From contig JAVDOI010000006.1 of assembly GCA_032191485.1 (NCBI GenBank), positions 7,489,556 to 7,553,555 of the forward strand: 64,000 nt of DNA, given 5' to 3'. The position numbers were made by a program, and so were the translations under genes. Under the pieces are notes generated by a model. It was not told the DNA's origin. It made no database searches and worked only from the letters and a program-made list of their open reading frames with translations. Source of the DNA: Leptoclinus maculatus. Its lineage: Eukaryota; Chordata; Actinopteri; Perciformes; Stichaeidae. This document shows positions 55,781 to 64,000 of this stretch, piece by piece (within the stretch, counting starts at the first letter, position 1; the number at the start of each line of letters is the position of its first letter).

Positions 55781-57478
55781 CAACGGACTGAGCAGAGAGT
55801 GGTCGCGCCTGACTCAGCAACACGCACGCGGGCATAAGCGTATAAGCAGCGCGCGCCAACAAACACACAAAAACCCGTTCCCCTCGCTAGCAGGAAATGA
55901 CAATTTTGGTCAGTCAAACATTGTTTTTCACCTTGCTGTCTTTCCAAAGCTCTGATTGTTTCACCTCTAACCAATTACAGAATTAGAGCTTTATCATCTG
56001 GTCACCATGTGTGCGCCAATAACTTCCGTTGTCTTGTCCATGACTCACAAAGACACACCGAACTCCACATGAATATAATGAGCAAGTGTTAGGAGATTGT
56101 TTGCTAATGCAGCAAGAACATATAAACTAACTGGCTTTATAGGGATGTTTTGCAGTGGGAGTCAGTCAGTGGTATAGGTGATAATGAGATCTGGTAGTCC
56201 CTCTTGGACATGCTCCAGGGGCTTTCAGAGCATTTTAAAAAAGGAAGAATAGCTCAAGTCTTTAAGGTTTTATCAGGGCCTGCTGTCATTCATAATCAAG
56301 ATTAAAAATGCAAGACATAAAACCAACCCGAGAGCTATTTAGAAGGCCTTGGATTTGAATGCCCTGGAACACAGTGATCCCATGCTGCTTACATGCTGTG
56401 CAGTGCTCTCCCTCTGGAATAAGATGCACTAGCCCTGCTAAGCAGTTTGCCCTCACAGTCTGCTCTTTATCTTGACAAGGAGCCCTCTAACTTGACCTAT
56501 TGCAAACGACCATCTGCACATAACGGTACCTGCTTTGTATCAAGACTCTCGATTTAACCACCTAATATTATTTTTAAATTTCATGTGTAGTAACTTCGCG
56601 GAAGTGCTCACTCCTCCCTGTGCATTTCTTGATTGTATTCAAAGCGTCACATAGGCGGAGGCTTCAGACTGGGTTGTGAGTTTGCTGTAGGCCAGCTACA
56701 GAGACCCGCATCATTCATGCACAGAAGAACATCAAACCCCGTAGCCTTTGTGTTCTCAACCCATGGCATTTGCAGTTCTATCCACTCTCAGCCGGCACAA
56801 TGGGTACGGAAACAAAGAAATAATCTGAATGTGACAAGCTGTCTTGACTCTTTACATCATATATGATGACTATGCAACAAATTATAATTCAAGGTTTTAT
56901 TTTTCATACAAGCCACATAAACAACCTCACCTTTTTGCAATAAGTGTATGACAGCCTCGTACTCAAGACCTGAAATTATATCAGAAATCAGAAAGCAGCT
57001 CCTTTCAGCGAGCCACAGTACCTGTCGGAAGCTGCTGTCAGTGTCAACACACCTTTCAACAACCTCAGGGACTGTCTTGGCTCGGTATCCTGAGCAAGTT
57101 TTTTTTTTTTTTTACAGTTGCTCAAAGACTTTTTTGCCAATGAAAAAGAAACATGTCACAACACAAATCCCAGATGCTGGAATCTATAGCCTGTGACCTG
57201 ATATACATACTTTCTGATGTTATCTGAGGGAATAAAACAGACATGAATGTTACAATAAAGTGGCCAGTATTGTGGTATGATCTTTATATTTTAACAATTT
57301 TCCACTTTTGGAAATGATCGATAAACCTTTTTTATCTTAATAATTCATTCACTGTATGCATAATACAGGAAAATTGAAATGCAGAGGGATACACGAGTAT
57401 GGATACATATTCAGTTACCTCATACATCATATGATCCCAATTTCAGATACATAAATCAAAATTCACAAATAAAAAAAG
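55781..57478. other. Intergenic, rhobtb3 to rfesd
   Basis: Apart from a T-run near 57101-57113 I see nothing distinctive and no supported exon. Confidence 0.55.
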
Positions 57479-57484
57479 TTTATT
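57479..57484 (-). terminator. Candidate rfesd poly(A) signal
   Basis: TTTATT on the plus strand reads AATAAA on the minus strand, about 150 bp after the rfesd stop. Confidence 0.45.
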
Positions 57485-57634
57485 TTGTGAACTCCATGAT
57501 TGTTTTGAAATGCTTTTGTCCACCTTACACAGCAATAAGTGACATATCTTTTCAGTAAAACATTTTAATATCATGTAAACAACTAGCAAGGCACACATGA
57601 AGCCATTTCACATTTTAAAACACTGGTTTTACTA

Positions 57635-58743
57635 TTATGTTTTCTTCTCAGCTGCTGCAGCTTTGTCCCTTTCCACCTTGCCCTTCTCTCCCTGGAAGAA
57701 GTCTGACTCGATCCAGCACGTGTCCTCAGAGAGCTTGACATAGACATCCCCGCTGGTCTCAGTGACCGTGTGGATCCGCTGCTTCACACCTTTGGAGCAC
57801 CATCTGGGCACAGGCGGCTTTTCATGGGGGTCCCTGGCCTTGTACATGCCCTCCCCTTTGGCAAGAGATATCTTGTACTTGTGGTTTGGACAAATTATGC
57901 ACAGCTTGCCAGCAATTTCCTGTGAGTGTGTTGAAAGAAAGCAGGTAAACAACCTCATGTGGAATGAGTGTAGGTCATTTAGGCCCTTCAACGTGAGCAT
58001 AACATTCATTTAATGTTATGCAGGATGGGTATCTTAATTACAGTGTGTCTCTGCCTCAGCACAACAGTAAGGGTTGCAGTGCAGATGGAACAGCCTGTGA
58101 AAGCATGCATGTGGCAACAAAATACAAAAGTACAGTATTTTAACTTAAATGGCATTTTGTTTTCTTTGCTCTGGGCCAGACACAATCTCTTAAGTCAAAT
58201 GTAAACCTCACCTCAATGTCTCCATTCTGCAGTATTCCCCCAGCATCTGTCGAGAGGGTAGAGCATCAGTGTATTGCAGAGTAAGCAAACTGTTTAGAAT
58301 ACACTAACCTTTTGCTGACTGGACGCAATTTAGAAGTGATATGAGCTAAAATGTTCCATGGATAACAAAGCAAAGCAGCTCACTGTTAAATACCCCATCA
58401 CAGGATTCTTGCAGCAATTTGAAGCAAGCACCAGTGTCAACAGACAAGAATACATGTTAGATGAAGTCTAACAGCCAATAATATACTTTCATATATGATA
58501 ACATTTGGCATAAAAAACTAAAAGCATGATGGTCGCGCTTTCCCTCTCTCACAAGCAGCAACTGTTTTGAGAAGAACTGAACTCACGATAGCAGTACGAA
58601 TCAATAGCATAGAAGACGCTCTGGTGGTAGATGATCAGTATGTCCCGACCCTCTAGTGTTCTGAAAGAGCGCTTTGCTTCAATCAGTTCTTCTTTCTTCC
58701 CCACAAAATGAGGCCCTCCAGTTGGCTGCTTCTCCTCCTCCAT
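57635..58743 (-). CDS. rfesd: Rieske (2Fe-2S) domain-containing protein
   Basis: This is a small soluble protein consisting of a Rieske 2Fe-2S fold. RFESD is conserved in animals, but its redox partner is not well established. Coding exons in transcript order are 58743-58587, 58246-58212 (only 35 nt) and 57919-57635; phases close and give 158 residues (human 157). The iron ligands are Cys51 and His53 (CYH, with the His codon split by intron 1) and Cys74 and His77 (CPNH). The family block continues HKYKISLAKGEGMY, then WCSKGVKQRIHTV. The C terminus is Lys/Ala/Glu-rich and poorly conserved. It lies upstream of rhobtb3 in the same direction. A non-coding 5' exon ending at about 59690 (CAAG|GTAAAG) is likely. 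Confidence 0.93.
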
Positions 58744-61297
58744 GGCTCTGTGAAATGCTGCTTAGAAGGCCAATAGAAACAAAAAAAGTATTCATCATAT
58801 AGAAGCGTGTTATTTTTCTTTGCCAAATCTCAATATTGGTTGTAACAATCCTCCAGTCAATGCCATCTGTGCAGCGCGGTAACTATGCTGTGTTTCTGGG
58901 TCAGATCTTCAACTTAAATCTCAACTCCACATGAAAAATGTGGCTTTTGGATTCGTCACTGGCACATCCCATCACAGTTGTCATCTTAAATTAAGTCCAC
59001 AACACCTTCAGAACATGCAGCTTGAACGTCTCTTGGCACTGATCTCTACTCCAAACATACTCAGACCTGCAATACTAATCCCTAATATCTGTCTCATCAG
59101 CACCAGTTTAACCATTGGATGTACACATGTGGAATCGTATCTATCCAAAATTGAAGGATTATTTCTCTAAATACAAAATAGCAGACCAATCGAGTGCCTG
59201 ATGATTGCAGTATGTACGACCTACATTAATGTCATTACTGTAAAAAAGCATTGGTCATCTGGAGCCCGCAGTCCTACATCCATGTGTAATCTCTGTGACA
59301 GTCAGTACACATACAAATAATAAATGGATGGAGTGGAACCTGAACCCAAGTGTGATTCCTGTATAGTGGAGTGGAATAACGAGCACTTCAGTGCAGGCTG
59401 AGTAAGCACAATAGTAGTGGCAGCGAAAGTCACATGTCCTGAGGCATCTGGCTGAACCACAGACAGTTACATGCTAAGAATGAAGAAAACCAAGATCATT
59501 CTTTAAGTCAGGAAAACAAAACCTTTTCTTTAAGTGAGCCCCAAGTGACTATGGGATACATTTGTACAAATCCTTTAAAGTTACATTATGTTTATGTATC
59601 CCATCTGTCTGTCTGACTCTCCCTCAACCCCATATATATTTTACATGAAAATAACAAAACATGTATTTCGGGTGAGTTTTTGCCTTTACCTTGAAACTCA
59701 GCAGCAGTGTCTCCTCCGTCAAGTTGTACTGCTGACAGCTCGGCTGGTGTGGTAAAGTGGGCCCATCTCTATTATCTTCTGACACAAGCTGTCTTCACTT
59801 GATCCTATCATGGGTACATTTCTTATCTGTCTCCCACAGGCACAACAGCTATTCATTAGTAAAACAATATATATATTTACTCAATCATACAAAGAAAAGT
59901 AAAGGCAGAGCCAGAGGGAATATTATTATTAATGTATATCAACTGCATTTATTACTGCATTAGTTACTTTGAATTTATTAAATAATACATCATTATAGAT
60001 GCATACCCAACACACCCAACAGTATATAAAGTTGTTACAATTAGAACAGTAAGCAATATTGAACAAAATTATCCCCTATAATAACTTATATAATAATCAT
60101 ATAGCATTATAATATTATATTATATCTTAATAAGGAGCACTTTCATTTTGTTCTTTTTAAAGTATTTTTAATAGCTCTTTTATTACCAGTAGAAGGAGCA
60201 GCGAGTACTGTCAAACCAGTTCTACAAAGCGGAACTATTTATGTCCGTCATCAAAGAGACCCGGGCACATTTCTTAGAGCACCACAGAGATATCAGCACG
60301 GTGACAAACAGAGCTCACCTTTTTAAAAGTTAAGTAAGTAACTACTCGTCAAACCTGCAGTCTGTGTTCATGAAAGGTAGAACAGCGAGCATTTTGAGTA
60401 AAGTGAGAAGAACAGACAGTAGAACACACGGAGCAACTGATCTGCGCGAGCGGAGAAGTAAGCTAGCTAGCTAACGTGACAGAAATGCTAACAGGTTCAT
60501 TTTTTGCACAGGTGAACTGATTGCTGATGCAGCAGTGTTGTACGCGGGTCTGTAAACGAGGGAGATCTGTCACAGAATCAGCAGCACAGGTTGCGGCGTG
60601 CTAGCTAACGTGAATGCTCATCAGTCACAGCGATGTAGGAGCCATTTGATTTTCTGCTTCAGGCTAAGTCAAGGCAAAAGCAACACTGCTGAACTTTGTC
60701 CTAACTCACCAGCAAAGGCTCAAATTAGTCCAGTATGTTGAACTGGACAACCTGAACTTTAGCCTAATAGAATAAAGGGAGCTGGTGAGATTGTCCAGTC
60801 TTTCCCACGTGGATGCACCCCCCCATCATACTATTGGATATTTTGTGTGGGGGGAGGGATCTTTAAAATGTCTCATTAACAGATTATAAACACATTAAAT
60901 TGAGCTTAAATATTAGCATCAGTTTGTACGTGTTAGTCAACACACACGTGCACTTTTACTGAACATTTGTTAAGGCGTAATTGTGACTGCATGTCATCTG
61001 TGTCCCATAGACTTTAACTGTCAATTTAGTTGTTTTTACATTATGGTTAGATGTACATTGGGGAAAAGGAAATAACATGATTTTTTTTTTTTTAAATATA
61101 TGTTTTTCACTATACATTAGAAGTACGTTGTCATGTAACCATTTTGTAATCCAGGGTAATGTAACCGATTCCCACTCAAAAGTGCAAAGGGTCACACTTT
61201 GCATTCCCATGGAGAGTGGTGAAATTTCTTCATTAAAACCTGACCTTAGCTCTAATGGACGTGATGTAAAATGTGTTAATGTGACTTTGTTGAACAG
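58744..61297. other. rfesd/nudt2 head-to-head intergenic region
   Basis: The region contains a plausible rfesd 5' UTR donor on the minus strand (59690, CAAG|GTAAAG) and a plausible nudt2 5' UTR donor on the plus strand (60457/60458, GGAGAA|GTAAGC). The 2.5-kb stretch between the two divergent genes therefore probably holds both promoters. AT-rich sequence at 59870-60180 separates them. No other exon was seen. Confidence 0.4.
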
Positions 61298-61301
61298 GGA
61301 G

Positions 61302-61879
61302 ATGGCGCTGCGTGCTTGTGGCTTCATAGTGTTTCGTCGTCTGGCCGGTTGTATCCCTCCACCAGACAACATCGAGTACCTCCTCTTGCAGACCTCTTAT
61401 GGGGAGCACCACTGGACCCCACCCAAAGGTGTTTAAAAGTTCAAAAACTGTACATTTATCATGTAGTTGATAGTAAACACATATGAGCTAAATTCCACTC
61501 ATATAACTTTAAATGTTCTTTGTGCCAGTTATGTCTAACCTGTTCACCATCAGGTCACGTGGATCCAGGTGAGGACGACCTCACCACAGCTCTGAGAGAG
61601 ACCAAGGAGGAGGCGGGGCTGGGGGCGGAGCAATTGCAGGTGATTGACGGCTTTGTGCATGAGCTGAGCTACGAGGTGCGAGGCAGACCCAAAGAGGTGC
61701 TGTACTGGCTGGCCGAGCTGAGAGACCCAGGGACAGCGGTGGCTTTGTCTGACGAGCACCAGGACTACCGCTGGGCCCGGCTGGAGGACGCTTGCACTTT
61801 GGCTCAGTACAAAGACCTGCAGGACACACTGAGAGCGGCACACAGACACCTGGAGGTTCAGCGGGACAAACGGCGATGA
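61302..61879 (+). CDS. nudt2: Bis(5'-nucleosyl)-tetraphosphatase (asymmetrical), Nudix hydrolase 2
   Basis: NUDT2 hydrolyses Ap4A to AMP and ATP and limits this alarmone-like dinucleotide; NUDT2-type enzymes can also act on 5' mRNA ends. Coding exons 61302-61428 and 61554-61879 join inside the glycine codon of KGHV and encode 150 residues (human 147). The Nudix box G-x5-E-x7-REUxEExGU is complete: Gly43, Glu49, Arg57-Glu58, Glu61-Glu62 and Gly64. HHWTPPKG before it and YWLAEL plus EHQDYRW after it are Ap4A-hydrolase signatures. The start MALRACGFIVFRR matches the mammalian start, and an acceptor (AACAG|GGAG) lies 5 bp upstream, so the 5' UTR is spliced. Human NUDT2 is on 9p, outside the 5q15 block. 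Confidence 0.95.
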
Positions 61880-62491
61880 AGCAGGACGTACACTGCAGAA
61901 GGGGTAGCTGGCATGTTGGTAGAGCACCCAATTTACAATTTATGTGAGTGATGATTATGTCTCTGTGAGGTTCAAATAGCGTTGAGTTAAACACTTTGTC
62001 TCTACGGTACTGTATGATTTAAGGCTGAGTAGATTACCTTCTGTCAAGACAAAGGTGAGTAGGGAGGAAAAGAATCAATGCTTGAAAACCGATTACTGAT
62101 TTGATCTTAGTTACTGAACAAAACCAAAAACATTTTCTGTCTTTGGAAGCCATGTGTTATGAGGTTAGATATATACATATCTTAAATGTTAATAAGCTAA
62201 AACACAAAAGAAAAAGAAAATCATGGCGATGGACACCCACTTAATATTCCCTGGTAGTCAGTGGAGCAGCGTAAACCTGAAGAGAATGTTTTTAATCCAT
62301 CTGTAGTTGGAATTAAATGTGTTGAAAGTAAATAGAAAAAAAAATGTTGTACCTGGATATTTATAAAACCTTAATTTATAATGTGAAAAATATACACAAG
62401 GGGAAGTCATAACTAAAAATAACACAACAAAAGACTGTATCCAATACTGGAGTACAAAAACATTGCTGAAGCAAAAATCATGAACTGACTG

Positions 62492-62497
62492 AATAAA
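62492..62497 (+). terminator. Candidate nudt2 poly(A) signal
   Basis: AATAAA about 610 bp after the nudt2 stop. Confidence 0.45.
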
Positions 62498-62499
62498 AT

Positions 62500-64000
62500 T
62501 AAACTGCAAGCAGTCGATGCTGCCACTGGGTGGAGACAAAACCCAGAAACCTGATGGTGATCATCATGGACTACAAAATACTGGAGGCTGTGGAAATACC
62601 AGTGAGCTCAGTAACAGCCTTCAGGCTTTTTTTTCTTTTTAACAGTCCTCAGCATCCATCCAAGAAACATGAGATCCACCTTTTTACTTTAGCAAATGAG
62701 TTCCTGTCCAGAAATGAAAAGCCACTAATGGGGATCATTGTGTTGGAAACGATGGTCATAAAATGTAAGAGACTATTATTATGCAATGATTCTGGGTGAA
62801 TGTACACATTATCATGAATGTCAAACAATGAACACCATGTTCATTGTTTTGCAGGGATGATATACTAAAGTATATATTATATATTATATATCCCTTATTA
62901 TACTATTATACTAAACCACTTGAGAACAGGCAGAATTACCACATCATGAATTAGGTTGTGGACGCTTGAGACATAACCAGGTCTTGTTTACTCTTTGTGG
63001 CTTCAGTTCCTGACTGATGAAGGACTAGTTAAGTTATTCCTCAATAAGAAAAAGGGGATTTAAGACAATGTCGTTGAAACAAGTCACCATTGGCACCCAA
63101 TCATTTTGAGATGAGATGATTGAGCAGTGGTTTTATGTGCAGTCAGCCTGGACATGATAATACTCTTTTTTTTTTTAATTTTTTATTAAATCAATTACTC
63201 ATCACAATCAAACAGTGTTGCAAAATCATATTGTACTTCATCGATGTAGTATAAACCTAAAAAGCAGCAACTAGCACACGTATATTCTGTCCAAAGTGCT
63301 CGTTCTGTCACAAGCAAATGGTGAAACTCAAGTGGGACTCCCAACTTGATCCTGGTCACTGGCACCACCACACTGTACTCTATACGGGGACGTTCTGTTC
63401 TCAATATGCTGCGGGATCACCAGCCTCTGCTGAAGGGTTGAAATAGGAGTAATTAGAGAAATAATTGTGTTCTTGCGAACTCATTAAGCTGAGTGGAAGC
63501 GCTCCCTTCAATGTACTGCGATTTGTCTTCTGGGTATTGTAAGGACACAAGAAACGGCAGTTAACTTGAGGTCAGTGAAAGTGCCTTTCCATCTTCACAA
63601 GGCGTACACAGTTTACTGTAGAGTAACACTGAGCACTGAGCAAAAGCTGAAGTATTGCTTTGAGACCCATCAGGGCTTCAATAAACCAGTAATTAATTTC
63701 ATGCCTGTAGAGCAGAAAAGCTCCTCTCCCAGTGATAAAACACAGAGAAGTGTTCTCCATTGAAACAACAGTTGATTAAACATTTCCTCTGCAACATGTT
63801 AGTTCAAATGTCATCTTATTATAAGGTAAGATGTACATCTTTTTTATGCATTCGGAGTCATAAGGACTTTTAATTAAGGTGCAATTAACTACCATAATGT
63901 TGTACAAGCTTTGGCCACCAAGGAACCTTTAAGGGTCAATTCACCATGAAAATAAATGTGAATAGTTTGATTTCATTTTTCAGGATTTGAGGTATTTTTT
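62500..64000. other. Right-hand flank, no recognised gene
   Basis: AT-rich sequence with a T-run at about 63167-63177 and one unassigned minus-strand ORF (63195-63404). I recognise no exon belonging to a neighbouring known gene. Confidence 0.5.
63195..63404 (-). other. Unassigned ORF with an adjacent poly(A)-like tail
   Basis: The frame encodes 69 codons of protein-like composition (no low complexity, contains RPRIEYSVVVPVTRIKLGV) ending in a TAA. Eight bases later on the same strand is AATAAA, then an A-rich run. I do not recognise the protein. It could be the 3' end of a retrocopy or transposable element, the last exon of a gene to the right, or chance. Confidence 0.15.

Noticed and set aside
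55548..55974. Ser/Leu-rich minus-strand and Arg/Glu-rich plus-strand ORFs
   Set aside because: They are translations of the (GA)n tract upstream of rhobtb3.
58931..59170. 79-codon plus-strand ORF that looked like a possible retroelement fragment
   Set aside because: I could not find reverse-transcriptase or endonuclease motifs, and no poly(A) tail or duplication was visible.
61550..61994. 125-137-codon minus-strand ORFs over nudt2 exon 2
   Set aside because: They are antisense shadows of the Nudix-coding exon, and the Pro/Leu-rich content is typical of that.

Overview
This is vertebrate nuclear DNA, almost certainly from a teleost fish. Genes are split by short introns with GT...AG borders, the proteins align residue by residue with vertebrate orthologues, and dinucleotide microsatellites and dispersed non-coding repeats are frequent. 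There are no operons, prokaryotic genes, rRNA/tRNA genes or CRISPR arrays, and I recognised no viral coding sequence. All gene models were built by hand: exons were joined at splice sites only where the reading phase closed and the protein matched what I know of the family. I could not run any alignment.

Layout, left to right. (1) pcsk1 (proprotein convertase 1/3), plus strand, last ten exons, 441-5656, with a 15-bp minisatellite just after its stop codon. (2) A three-exon GT6-family (ABO/GGTA1/GBGT1-like) glycosyltransferase, plus strand, 8729-10888, with unusual residues at donor/acceptor-site positions. (3) A 5.5-kb gene-free, repeat-bearing stretch. (4) ell2 (RNA polymerase II elongation factor), plus strand, 16385-28010, 12 exons, 678 codons. 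(5) glrx (glutaredoxin-1), plus strand, 31213-33324, two exons, 106 codons. (6) rhobtb3, minus strand, 55176-36014, 13 exons, 609 codons, with the start codon split by intron 1. (7) rfesd (Rieske Fe-S domain protein), minus strand, 58743-57635, three coding exons, 158 codons. (8) nudt2 (Ap4A hydrolase), plus strand, 61302-61879, two coding exons, 150 codons. The last 2 kb hold the nudt2 3' region and an unassigned minus-strand ORF.

The order PCSK1-ELL2-GLRX-RHOBTB3-(RFESD), with RHOBTB3 opposite to the first three, is the order and relative orientation of human 5q15. The block is therefore an ancestral bony-vertebrate neighbourhood. The GT6 gene between pcsk1 and ell2 and nudt2 next to rfesd do not fit it: human GT6 genes are on 9q and NUDT2 is on 9p. 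The genes do not form one pathway. They cover prohormone processing, glycan synthesis, transcription elongation, thiol redox control, Golgi/trafficking GTPase-like function, a small iron-sulphur protein and dinucleotide-polyphosphate clearance.

I found no obviously new multi-gene system. The points most worth following are the GT6 gene with its altered active site and nearly intronless catalytic region, a probable GC-AG intron in pcsk1, the intron-split start codon of rhobtb3, a possible antisense promoter/first exon inside glrx intron 1, a hairpin-forming inverted repeat in the last rhobtb3 intron, and two families of dispersed repeats.
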